DNA from: JANQPA01 sp964628385
Lineage (GTDB): Bacteria > Bacteroidota > Bacteroidia > Chitinophagales > Saprospiraceae
Direction of reading: 5' to 3'
Length of the DNA: 64,000 nucleotides
Assembly (NCBI GenBank): GCA_964628385.1
Contig: CAZVOD010000003.1
Coordinates: 1-64,000, forward strand
The notes beneath the pieces are model-generated. The model did not search any database and was not told the DNA's origin. It was given only the letters and a program-made list of their open reading frames with translations. The position numbers and the translations under genes were made by a program. Below are positions 25,724-34,264 of this stretch, piece by piece (position 1 is the first letter of the stretch; the number at the start of each line of letters is the position of its first letter).

Positions 25724-25838
25724 AAAATAATTGGTTTAAAATATATTCGAAGCTGGTGGCGTCGCTCCCCGTAACCAGGAGCGACGCATAGCTATTTTTG
25801 CAAATGTGAGATTAGAATACTCTACTTAAAATGAATAT

Positions 25839-26114
25839 TTAAGCTAGATCCTTCTTTTGCTTTTCATTCTTGCGGTACTGCTCCCAGTAAGTTTCAAGCA
25901 GCTTTTCACAGTTACACATAAAACAGCTGGCAACGACATCTCCATCTTCGTCTCTTACTTTGCACATGATATCTTCCTCGGAATCGCTGGCCTCAACCTG
26001 AGCTTTTAAAGGTTCTACAAAGCTTTCGGAAGTGCTGCCAGTAGAAGCATAGGCAAATAGTCCTATTGCAAATACAGCTGCCAGAATCAGAGATAATTTC
26101 AAATTAATTTTCAT
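25839..26114 (-). CDS. Small secreted Cys-motif peptide, copy B
   Basis: This 91-aa peptide has an N-terminal hydrophobic signal segment (LKLSLILAAVFAIGLFAYAS), an acidic linker, the motif CKVRDEDGDVVASCFMCNC and a charged tail ending in KQKKDLA. Cysteine spacing is identical to copy A. It is the first envelope gene of the GLPGLI/receptor unit, 115 bp upstream of the GLPGLI gene. The four cysteines could bind a metal, form disulfides, or be modified; no modification enzyme is encoded nearby. No function is known. Confidence 0.74.
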   Translation of the reverse strand: MKINLKLSLILAAVFAIGLFAYASTGSTSESFVEPLKAQVEASDSEEDIMCKVRDEDGDVVASCFMCNCEKLLETYWEQYRKNEKQKKDLA

Positions 26115-26130
26115 TTAAATAGTTTTAAGA

Positions 26131-26193
26131 TTACGCTCTACCTTGGTTTTAGGAGTGGTCAAGTCAATTCATTCTCCCGCTTCGTGCACAAGC
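26131..26193 (-). promoter_or_regulatory. Conserved 63-bp leader, copy B
   Basis: Match to copy A (21909-21971), beginning TTACGCTCTACCTT and ending GTGCACAAGC on the plus strand. It sits 16 bp upstream of the Cys-peptide B start. Similarity stops at both ends, so this is a discrete element, not the edge of a longer duplication. Confidence 0.65.
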
Positions 26194-26266
26194 CCGCCTC
26201 ATTTTTTTCTATGTGACGCATTACAAAGGTCTCCGATTAGAATGTCAATCTCTGACACAGACCTTT

Positions 26267-26497
26267 CTAAATTTCATTTTCCATCATTTTTTTTAAAACC
26301 TCTTGCGGATCAAACTCAAAGGTCTCTTCGTAGTAGAAGCATTCTCTCATACGACAATAATTGATCGGAGCTCCACAGTCCTTGAGCCGATTAATTAAAC
26401 GATAGAGTGTTCTACGGGAAATTCCCAAACGCTCTGCACAGCGATCCGGGTTGCCAGTACGTTTGGTACGAATGTAATGATGTAAGGTCTCCATCAT
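26267..26497 (-). CDS. Small helix-turn-helix protein
   Basis: This 76-aa protein is essentially one HTH: METLHHYIRTKRTGNPDRCA, then ERLGISRRTLYRLINRLKDCG, then a wing-like APINYCRMRECFYY. It reads as an HTH_11/DeoR-type DNA-binding domain without an effector domain. It resembles the product of 41524-41769. The start is set at the Met pair 26497/26494, since an upstream ATG (26521) would add 8 residues before the domain. It stands directly upstream of the Cys-peptide/GLPGLI/receptor unit and may regulate it through the conserved leaders; this is inference. Confidence 0.72.
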   Translation of the reverse strand: MMETLHHYIRTKRTGNPDRCAERLGISRRTLYRLINRLKDCGAPINYCRMRECFYYEETFEFDPQEVLKKMMENEI

Positions 26498-26670
26498 GGA
26501 GAGGTGTTTTACAATTAGCATATTTTGGGATTGTTACATTATGAATTTTCCTTTCATATGCATCATTACAAAACGACATCAGGCAATCCGTTGCTTATCT
26601 TGTAAGCTAAGTTCTTTCTGAAAAAAATTCTCAAGCAAAATCTTGCAAAACAAAGCAAAACCTTGCAAGC

Positions 26671-26877
26671 TTACCTTTCATCAAATCGCTTATATGCTTC
26701 CGGTACAGGGAACCCTAAGGTGACATATATCTTACTGATGGTAACCGGGCTTAATAAACCACTGGGAATTTCAAGGTCAGCTTCTTTTATTCTGCGTCGC
26801 AGGGTGTCGTAGCTAATACCCATCTCGGAGGCGAGCTGGTACCTAGTCTTTGAGGTTGGTAGTTTTTCCTTTTTCAT
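26671..26877 (-). CDS. Small putative DNA-binding protein
   Basis: The 68-aa product is basic at the N-terminus and contains a helix-turn-helix-like stretch (TRYQLASEMGISYDTLRRRIKE) followed by LLSPVTISKIYVTLGFP. The pattern resembles small putative regulators seen across Bacteroidota, but I cannot name the family. It is 150-170 bp upstream of the other small HTH gene on the same strand, at the head of the Cys-peptide locus. Confidence 0.6.
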   Translation of the reverse strand: MKKEKLPTSKTRYQLASEMGISYDTLRRRIKEADLEIPSGLLSPVTISKIYVTLGFPVPEAYKRFDER

Positions 26878-27267
26878 TTGTCTTAATTATCTATAGTAAT
26901 AGTAAGGTTGATTAAACTATACATTTAAAATAAAAAATCATGTCAACTTTTGCAAAATGCTTGTTAACATTACATCGTAACACTATAAAGTCAAGTCAAG
27001 TATGCTCTAATAATGTTGGAGCCAAACTACGCAATATGTTGATTATCAGAGGCCCTGAAAAAATCATCATTTTCGTGCAGAAAATTTCGAATCTCTGTTT
27101 TCATTGCTTATATTTTATATGTCTTCACCTGATTTTTCTACCCATATCCACTGCCCAAAGGAATTATTTCAAATCATACATTTTTCGATATGACTAATTT
27201 AAGAGTGTTAATTTTAACATTTTTACAACTCAAAACGTATTGTTACAGTTTCTTATAAAAAAAGCAT
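26878..27267. other. AT-rich divergent intergenic region
   Basis: The 390 bp between the small regulator and the lectin-OmpA gene should hold both promoters, but I find no full TTTG/TAnnTTTG pair. An 85-codon frame in it is low-complexity and not credible. Confidence 0.5.
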
Positions 27268-28374
27268 ATGAAATTTCCCTTACACCGATTGTTATTTGCT
27301 GTTGTTACGATCATCAGCCTGAGTGTCGGCCCTGAAGCTTGGACACAACCTGAAGTAGAATTATCAGATTTCTATCCGGCCGGAGATGCCATTATCAAAG
27401 GTGATGAGTGTTTTCAGCTCACCTATGATCGCAATTGGTCATCGGGCTCTATTTGGTACAAAGATGCCATAGACCTTAGTAAGTCTTTTGAAATGGAACT
27501 GGACCTCATGCTGGGCTGCAAAGATGAGCTTGGTGCCGATGGTATCGTTTTCGTTTTTCACCCCAAAAGAGTAAGAGTAGGTTACGCTGGTGAAGGTATG
27601 GGCTTTGCCGGGCTGGTTCCTTCCCTGGGTATAGAACTGGATACCTGGGAAAACGATCATTTACTGGATCCCACTGAAGATCATATCGCTGTTTTGCAGG
27701 ACGGGCGGGTGGATCACTACAGTAACCTTGCAGGTCCGGTGGTTATCGAAAATGTTGAAACCTGTTCTAATCACAAATTCAAGATCAAATGGGATGCTTA
27801 CAGCCAGGAGCTTTCTATTTACCTAGATGGGAAACGCCGTGTGCAGATGGAAAAAGATATTGTAAAAGAAGTATTTCGATCTAATCCGAAAGTATTCTGG
27901 GGTATCACATCGGCAACGGGAAAGTATAATAATGCCCATAAAGTATGTTTTGAAAAGCTGAGCTTTAATATTGAACTGGGAAATTTATTTACAGATCCTA
28001 ATATCGGCCAGTTTTTATTGAGTGGTAATCCGGCGATTATGCGTTCTATTAGTTTTTCTTCCGGCCGTTCTACGATTTTGCCCTCTTCCTTTGAGGAATT
28101 GGATTTGCTAGTAAAGTTTTTGAAGGAAAACCCCAAACTAACTATTGAAGTAGCTGGGTTTACGGATAGTGTCGGAAAAGCGTCAAGCAATCAGCAATTA
28201 TCTCAGAAGCGTGCCGACTCTGTGGCCAGCTACCTTCAAAAGAATGGCATCAATATAGCTAGAATCAGTGCTACAGGTCAGGGCGAAAGTAATCCTATAG
28301 CGTCTAACCTTACCGAAGAGGGGCGCAAAAAGAATAGAAGGATTGTTATTAGGGTATATCGTCCATTTCCCTAA
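27268..28374 (+). CDS. L-type lectin domain - OmpA C-terminal domain fusion protein
   Basis: This 368-aa envelope protein has a signal peptide (to about residue 25, cleaved near EAWTQ), a legume/L-type lectin-like domain (about 30-240; GADGIVFVFHP, LGIELDTWEN, VFWGITSATG) and an OmpA-type peptidoglycan-binding domain (about 258-368; LTIEVAGFTDSVG, LSQKRADSVASYL, ATGQGESNP, KNRRIVIRV). The second half should anchor it to peptidoglycan while the lectin half binds glycan or carbohydrate of unknown identity. The cysteines at about residues 50, 91, 172 and 229 could form disulfides. It is transcribed away from the Cys-peptide locus and ends in a terminator. Confidence 0.87.
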   Translation: MKFPLHRLLFAVVTIISLSVGPEAWTQPEVELSDFYPAGDAIIKGDECFQLTYDRNWSSGSIWYKDAIDLSKSFEMELDLMLGCKDELGADGIVFVFHPKRVRVGYAGEGMGFAGLVPSLGIELDTWENDHLLDPTEDHIAVLQDGRVDHYSNLAGPVVIENVETCSNHKFKIKWDAYSQELSIYLDGKRRVQMEKDIVKEVFRSNPKVFWGITSATGKYNNAHKVCFEKLSFNIELGNLFTDPNIGQFLLSGNPAIMRSISFSSGRSTILPSSFEELDLLVKFLKENPKLTIEVAGFTDSVGKASSNQQLSQKRADSVASYLQKNGINIARISATGQGESNPIASNLTEEGRKKNRRIVIRVYRPFP

Positions 28375-28417
28375 CCTATCGACTTTAGCGCATCATACAG
28401 TCCATGTACAACGCTCT

Positions 28418-28477
28418 AAAAGTACCAGGTGTGATGGTTATCAAACAAATTGAATCTAACCCACCCGGTACTTTTTT
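28418..28477. terminator. Bidirectional terminator
   Basis: Arms AAAAGTACC (28418-28426) and GGTACTTTT (28467-28475) pair, with partial pairing further inside, and T-runs lie on both outer sides (stronger on the plus strand). It separates the convergent lectin-OmpA and glucan phosphorylase genes. Confidence 0.65.
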
Positions 28478-28508
28478 ATTTATTAGACTTGGCCTACCGA
28501 GCTTCCGA

Positions 28509-30122
28509 CTAGGCATATAGGTGCTCGTAATACTCGTCGAGCATACGCTTCACAGCAAATTGATCTTTACAGCTCATGATGCTGGCTTTCATCATATTTT
28601 TCCATTTCTCTTTATCATCGTAGTACGTGGGTAGTACTTCTTCCAGCAAAACCTTGTAAAGAGCGGCCTGATCATGGCTATCTTGTTCTGCTATATCTTC
28701 ACTTTCAAATGCATCGCCAAATTGCCAGCCATTAACACCATGATCACAGGCTTCAGGCCACCAGCCATCCAGGATACTGCAATTCAAAACGCCATTGATA
28801 GCTGACTTCATGCCGGAAGTACCACTTGCTTCCTTGGGACGTCTGGGGTTGTTGAGCCAAATGTCCGAACCTCTGGTCAAGGCAGCACCGGTAGCCATAT
28901 CATAATTGGGAACAAATACCACACTATTAGGATACTTTTTACTCATTTCTACCAGACGAGCTACAATTTTTTTACCGTTATCATCAAGTGGATGCGCTTT
29001 ACCGGAAAAAATGATCTGAATGCGTCCATCCTCAAAGTAAGGCCTCATCAAATCCATATCTCCAAAAATCAAATTAGCCCTCTTGTAAGGTACAGCCCTT
29101 CTGGAAAAGCCAATGATCAGCTTTTCTTCATCGAGTTGTGCACCTGTTCTTTCCTTTACAAAATCAATTAATGCCCGCTTATTTACCAGGTGAGCTTCCC
29201 ACAGGTCTCCGCCCTCTTCAGCCGTTTTGATCATATTGCTATCTACCCATGTAGGCAGGTGAATGGCATTAGTAATGGGAATGATCTCAGAGCGATTGTC
29301 GATATGTGCCCACATCTTTTGGGCTGTTGCACCGTGTAACTGAGCTACTGCATTTGACTTGCGAGACATTCTGAGCGCCCCCACAGTCATGTTGAAAGGT
29401 GTACCACCCAACTGTACCAGCTGCTCAACCGTAAGTCCCATGTTGGCGCCCATATACATTAACCGATCGATAGGGTGCGATTCGTTCCCCTGAATAACCG
29501 GCGTATGGGTAGTGAATACAATCTTTTCTTTGGCTTTTTCCAGAGCTTCTTCAAAAGAATCTCCAGCTTCCATCTTTTCTCTTAACAACTCAAACCCCGC
29601 AAAAAGGGCATGCCCTTCATTAAAGTGGTAAATATCAATATCCAGCCCCAAAGCACGTATAGCCTTTACGCCTCCTACTCCCAGTACCATCTCCTGAGCA
29701 ATGCGCTCTTCTCCAAACCAGCCGTAGAGTTGCCCGGTAATCCAGCCATCAGCATTGCCGGGTACATCGGTGTCCAGCAAATACAATGGAGCATTGCCAA
29801 AAGATTCTGTTTTCCAAACTTTACAATGAACCGTACGCTGCCTTATCGTTACATCTACTGTGACACCAGTATCTTCCAAAAATTCATACTCATAATTATG
29901 ATAACTATCAAAGGGTTGGCCCTCCTTATCAATCAACTGATCCGTATAGCCCTGCTTCCACTTTAAGCCAATACCTATTATGGGAAAATTATAGTCCTTA
30001 GCACCCTTCATGTAGTCGCCGGCAAGTATACCTAATCCTCCTGCATAAGTCTTGAGCTTGTCGTCCAGCCCGTATTCCATACAGAAGTACGCTACTTTAG
30101 GAAGGTTTTTCGTTGTTGACAT
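28509..30122 (-). CDS. glgP: Alpha-glucan phosphorylase (short form)
   Basis: This 537-aa GT35 enzyme releases glucose-1-phosphate from glycogen-type alpha-1,4-glucan. Seen: the N-terminal YFCMEYGL...YAGGLGILAGD, IDIYHFNEGHALFAGFE, and the PLP-binding region around ASGTSGMKSAINGVLNCSILDGWWPE (lysine in SGMK). It is the compact type (about 540 aa) rather than the 800-aa animal/E. coli MalP type. Start at 30122 (MSTTKNLPKVAYF) is chosen because the 48-residue upstream extension is not conserved-looking. Its neighbours are envelope genes, so it seems to be independently placed. Confidence 0.93.
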   Translation of the reverse strand: MSTTKNLPKVAYFCMEYGLDDKLKTYAGGLGILAGDYMKGAKDYNFPIIGIGLKWKQGYTDQLIDKEGQPFDSYHNYEYEFLEDTGVTVDVTIRQRTVHCKVWKTESFGNAPLYLLDTDVPGNADGWITGQLYGWFGEERIAQEMVLGVGGVKAIRALGLDIDIYHFNEGHALFAGFELLREKMEAGDSFEEALEKAKEKIVFTTHTPVIQGNESHPIDRLMYMGANMGLTVEQLVQLGGTPFNMTVGALRMSRKSNAVAQLHGATAQKMWAHIDNRSEIIPITNAIHLPTWVDSNMIKTAEEGGDLWEAHLVNKRALIDFVKERTGAQLDEEKLIIGFSRRAVPYKRANLIFGDMDLMRPYFEDGRIQIIFSGKAHPLDDNGKKIVARLVEMSKKYPNSVVFVPNYDMATGAALTRGSDIWLNNPRRPKEASGTSGMKSAINGVLNCSILDGWWPEACDHGVNGWQFGDAFESEDIAEQDSHDQAALYKVLLEEVLPTYYDDKEKWKNMMKASIMSCKDQFAVKRMLDEYYEHLYA

Positions 30123-30180
30123 AAGTCTTAGATTTAGATTTTTTCGTAAAAATTTATGGTTAAAATTAAGCTCTGAACCC

Positions 30181-31929
30181 CTAAAAATCCATTCGCATTC
30201 GACTAATATTAATGCGAATTCCACCCCCCAAAAACTGAGTCTCCTGATCCTGAAACTCCAGATCACCGACCTTGCGCCTGTTAAAATACTGGAAATCTAT
30301 AAACACATTGTGAGATAACTGATAAGATATATCAAGCCCCAATATGGTTATGGTAGCTCCCAGGCCCTGACCAATCTCGTTACCGATATCCTGTTCTCTG
30401 GTGGAATTGGGCAACAGCAAATTCCCTCCCCAGTTTGTGGTATCAGTATCTTCTCCAACATCAGCCAGAATAAGCCGGCCCTGAATTTCCAGGCGCGGTA
30501 CAGGCCGATATTTTCCAATAATTATCCACTCCCCAAAATTAGCACCCAGTGGATGTGCCAGGGGCTGATTGTAATGGGTATAGCTGGTAGTGGCCGTCGT
30601 ATGTGAATACGTATAGGGCCGCACGGTGTTTCTTTCTAATTGCAGATCCAGATGATCAATGCCAAAAGCATCAATGTATTTGGCGCCTGCCTGTACGCCG
30701 AATTTATTGCCCCACCAACCTCTGTTATTAGAAACCAATTCATTGAATACCAGTTCGTCCAATACAAACTGTCCATAAAGTTGTACCCGCTTCCATAAAT
30801 TCCATTTAAAATCCAACCCCAGCAAAATATTGTCAGGGCTACCCAGCCCTTGCTCTACCGTTCTGTAAAAAATAACCGGCAACAGATACTGAAATTCAAA
30901 GCGATTTTCCCGACTGAAGATGACGGACTCAAAAATACCAAAACTCAGATTGGGAAACAGGTGAAGGTTTAGGTGATGAGCAGCCATATATTTTTTGGGC
31001 AGCAGTGTTGTACTTACACTCCTTCCCGTGCGGGCAGTCAATTCACTGAATATATTTTGGTAATGTAACTTCCATACTTTCCAGTTCAACTTCAGATACA
31101 GATAATTAAAAGAAAAATTAGACAGCAGTAACGACCGATAACCATTGCCAATAAAATTCTGACCGTAGCCGAATTGTACCCCAACGTGTTTGGATAAGTT
31201 AAACCCAAGGTATCCATCACTGAGCAGGTAATCCAGACCTCCTGAAAGACCAAAAGAGGTGTTCCTGTTGTCTTTAATCAAGCCGGCACCAGGAAGGGAT
31301 TCAAATTGATCCACATAGTCATTAACGTATTCAGGAAACTTTGCCTGATTATCAATAATGCGCGTATGGAAATAAAATTTATCGTCAATCCCGCCGCGCA
31401 GTTGTGTGCCTCTTTGATTAACAAAAAGCAAATTGCCATCTTCACTTTCCCCAAATACCTGAAGATTGATTATAGGGTTTACCCTGAGGTGGAAATCCCG
31501 CTCGTTAACTTCTATCAAATTGGCTGGTGTTGGGTAAAAGTAATTGAATAATTTTTTCTTACTCTCCTCGTATCTCTCATCAGCAAGGCTCCTCATCATC
31601 ATGGAATTAGCACCATCGCCCCGGTCAGCAAAATCAATCTCATCAAATCGCTCCCCTATCCATTCATTATTGTCGCGAAATAGATATCGCAAATCCGCAT
31701 TGTCAATGGGCGTTAGTTGTGACTTATTAGTATCCAACAGCTTGGCAAAGCGGATAATATCTGCCCGGATATATGGTTTGAAGGTAGAATGAAAAAAACT
31801 ATTCTGTTGGGTTTTAATTTCCAACCTATCCAAGATATGATACGAAGGCAAACCAAGCGGTGAGGGATTACCCTGCGCCCATAGCAGAGCGGGCATCACC
31901 AGTAAAATCAGGAAGAAGAGATTTTTCAT
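30181..31929 (-). CDS. Wzi-like outer-membrane beta-barrel protein
   Basis: This 582-aa protein has a clear signal peptide (MKNLFFLILLVMPALLWAQ), an N-terminal soluble part (about 20-150) and a long barrel of aromatic beta strands ending IRINISRMRMDF. Features such as LYLKLNWKVWKLHYQNIFSELT, VGVQFGYGQNFIGNGYRSLLLSNFS and FEFQYLLPVIFYRTVEQ resemble the capsule-assembly Wzi family of Bacteroidota. That would make it a surface lectin-like anchor for polysaccharide, but the match is from memory and moderate. It is 58 bp upstream of glgP and 28 bp downstream of the large helical protein gene. Confidence 0.65.
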   Translation of the reverse strand: MKNLFFLILLVMPALLWAQGNPSPLGLPSYHILDRLEIKTQQNSFFHSTFKPYIRADIIRFAKLLDTNKSQLTPIDNADLRYLFRDNNEWIGERFDEIDFADRGDGANSMMMRSLADERYEESKKKLFNYFYPTPANLIEVNERDFHLRVNPIINLQVFGESEDGNLLFVNQRGTQLRGGIDDKFYFHTRIIDNQAKFPEYVNDYVDQFESLPGAGLIKDNRNTSFGLSGGLDYLLSDGYLGFNLSKHVGVQFGYGQNFIGNGYRSLLLSNFSFNYLYLKLNWKVWKLHYQNIFSELTARTGRSVSTTLLPKKYMAAHHLNLHLFPNLSFGIFESVIFSRENRFEFQYLLPVIFYRTVEQGLGSPDNILLGLDFKWNLWKRVQLYGQFVLDELVFNELVSNNRGWWGNKFGVQAGAKYIDAFGIDHLDLQLERNTVRPYTYSHTTATTSYTHYNQPLAHPLGANFGEWIIIGKYRPVPRLEIQGRLILADVGEDTDTTNWGGNLLLPNSTREQDIGNEIGQGLGATITILGLDISYQLSHNVFIDFQYFNRRKVGDLEFQDQETQFLGGGIRINISRMRMDF

Positions 31930-31957
31930 GTTTTTGGAAGTATGATATACGTTAGTC

Positions 31958-34264
31958 TTATTTCGAAGTGTAAGCTTCGAAGGTTTTACACTTTGAAATT
32001 ACATCTTTATAAAAATCTGTTCCCTTAGCCGTTCGTTCTATCAAGTCGAAGTAATAGTAACTTCGCTCAGTATCCTGGCTGTATCTTTTGACGTTGTACT
32101 CATTGCGCTCACATTTGGCCGCCATGTACATGGCTTTGGCTTTAAGCTCGGGATCTACACTGAATTGAATAGCTTTCTGGAAATAATCCAGCGCCTGCGA
32201 GCAATCAAAATTTTCCTTATTACCATACGGAAAATCCATATAGGGAATGATATTATCTCCATCCCGAAGCCAGTAAGGACTTAAACTGGCACCGCTGCGG
32301 AAATAGTCCATGGTTTTCCATGCATAACCGAAATAACTCATATTATAAAAAGCAATGCCCAGTTCATAGAAGATCTTTGCCCCGGCCTTAGGATCAGCTT
32401 TCGCTTTATAATCCATAGTGAATAAGCGCTCCAGTAGTTCTCCTTTGGTAAAGGCTTCCAGCGTATCTGGAATAGGGCAGTAAATGCATTCTCCAAAACG
32501 CTCATGAAAAGGCCTGAAGACACCGTAATCTCTCCAGCGGGCTCTGTCATCCATTAGTTTGTACTCTTCCAGTGCTCCGGCAATATTGAAGTCTGACAAT
32601 AACATGGTCGCCTTCATATCCATCAGATCATATTCGATGGTGTTTTCTTCACCTGATTGCTCCAACATCTGGCGCTCCACAGTGGTCTTATTTTCATCTC
32701 TGGTAATGGCAATGAGGCTGTCCAGTATCTCGGGCCGGGGATTGGGCTTTAGGTCCTCAATATCGAATTGTACAATAAAGGCTTTTCCCTTATTTCCGGC
32801 TTTATCATACAGGTACGATAATTTATCTCTCAAAAAATCCGGAAAATAACGGTAGCGATCAAAAATATTCCCGGCCGACTGGATTTCTGCAATAGCTCTT
32901 TCCACCCTATCCGGGTTTTCCTGATAGTCAAGATAGCTTAGGCTATTGATATCCAAGGCTACCTGAAAGACCCTTAGCTGCTCTTTCAGGATTGGATTAT
33001 TCACTTCTTCACTAACTATGGCAAAGGTCAGCTGAGCGGCGTAATTGTCTCCTTTAATCATCTCTAGGTAGCCCTGGGCCATTCGCCAGAAAGCTGGCCG
33101 CTCTACTTGTTTTTCATCAGCTAGCCGTTTGCAGAAATTGGTCAGTGCAATGATGTATTCACCAGCGTAATCCTTTGGATAACCGTAAACCCGTTTATTC
33201 AAGCGGCGGTAGTCGTTAAATTCTACTCCTAGCAGGTTTTTTTCCATCTCCTTAATCTCATTCACCATCAATGGCTCCAGGTTGCGGTCCAGAGGAGAAT
33301 AGGCATAGATTTTTTGCATCTCCTCAATGGCGCGGCTTTTGTCTTCATAAGCGCGAAGTACGTGTAGTGTAGCCCGTTCCTGATCCGTTTTACACATTTT
33401 GATGCAGGCCTCCCACTCCTCGTCTGTTTTGATATAAAAACTTTGAAAAGCAGATTCTCTTTTACTGGCACAATTTTGAAATACTTTGGAAAATAAATAG
33501 GCCGCTTCCACTCTTCTGTTCAAACCTTTCAAGGCTCCGGCTTTATGCCCCATAATCCAGTAATCAATAATACTGGGCTCATTATCTGTTTTAGGCATAC
33601 AATAATCGTACAAATCTAACACCCCCTGATAATCTCCGGAATAATGTGCCAGCCGAATCAGCTGATAGGCATACCGCAAGCGGATATAATGAGACTTGAT
33701 GTTGATAAAATCTTCTTTTCCTGCTCTGATAAGCCTTTTCATGGCTGAAATATTTCTGGGGGAATCATCCCAGGGCATTTTAGGTATCACGTGTGGCTCA
33801 CACTGCTTGGCAAAAACCAGGTAATTGGCAGTTTCTGTGCAACCATTGTTTTTTAGATAAACAGCAAATGAATTGGATGCTAAGCGAGGACTCAGATAAA
33901 TGCCTTCCTCCCGGGTGGCTACTGCCAGGCGGCGCAAATCATCCAGGTTAGTTTTGTAAATAATGCTTTTAATGTCAGCCGGTATAGGAATTTCACAGTA
34001 CCGTTCCCACCATTCCCGGACATTATCTTCTGGCTGAACAATTTCCTGCTTGCCAAATTCCTCGTAGAGGCTTTCAAATCGCGGCAGAAAGGAAGCCGGT
34101 GCCTGGGGGTCCAAAATGGTTGAAATCAAAAAAGTATATCCCTGAAAACCAGGATTAGCGCCCGGCCCACAATCACTTGAGGTGCGCTGAGGCAGCATAA
34201 CGAGAAGGCAGAATAACACAATGATGCTATTCCATGGCTTTATAGAAATGGTCCAGTTGTTCAT
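31958..34264 (-). CDS. Large secreted helical (TPR-like) protein of unknown function
   Basis: This 768-aa protein has a signal peptide (IIVLFCLLVMLPQRTSS) and then a Cys/Gly-containing start (DCGPGANPGFQGYTFL). The rest is alpha-helical with TPR-like pairs, for example YRLAHYSGDYQGVLDLYDYC and GAKIFYELGIAFYNMSYFGYAWKTMDYF. No catalytic motif was seen. It overlaps the upstream lipoprotein gene by 38 bp, implying translational coupling and a joint role, perhaps a periplasmic scaffold. Function unknown. Confidence 0.75.
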   Translation of the reverse strand: MNNWTISIKPWNSIIVLFCLLVMLPQRTSSDCGPGANPGFQGYTFLISTILDPQAPASFLPRFESLYEEFGKQEIVQPEDNVREWWERYCEIPIPADIKSIIYKTNLDDLRRLAVATREEGIYLSPRLASNSFAVYLKNNGCTETANYLVFAKQCEPHVIPKMPWDDSPRNISAMKRLIRAGKEDFINIKSHYIRLRYAYQLIRLAHYSGDYQGVLDLYDYCMPKTDNEPSIIDYWIMGHKAGALKGLNRRVEAAYLFSKVFQNCASKRESAFQSFYIKTDEEWEACIKMCKTDQERATLHVLRAYEDKSRAIEEMQKIYAYSPLDRNLEPLMVNEIKEMEKNLLGVEFNDYRRLNKRVYGYPKDYAGEYIIALTNFCKRLADEKQVERPAFWRMAQGYLEMIKGDNYAAQLTFAIVSEEVNNPILKEQLRVFQVALDINSLSYLDYQENPDRVERAIAEIQSAGNIFDRYRYFPDFLRDKLSYLYDKAGNKGKAFIVQFDIEDLKPNPRPEILDSLIAITRDENKTTVERQMLEQSGEENTIEYDLMDMKATMLLSDFNIAGALEEYKLMDDRARWRDYGVFRPFHERFGECIYCPIPDTLEAFTKGELLERLFTMDYKAKADPKAGAKIFYELGIAFYNMSYFGYAWKTMDYFRSGASLSPYWLRDGDNIIPYMDFPYGNKENFDCSQALDYFQKAIQFSVDPELKAKAMYMAAKCERNEYNVKRYSQDTERSYYYFDLIERTAKGTDFYKDVISKCKTFEAYTSK

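Noticed and set aside
26940..27197. 85-codon plus-strand frame in the intergenic region before the lectin gene
   Set aside because: No recognisable domain, AT-rich, and located where promoters of both divergent genes should be.
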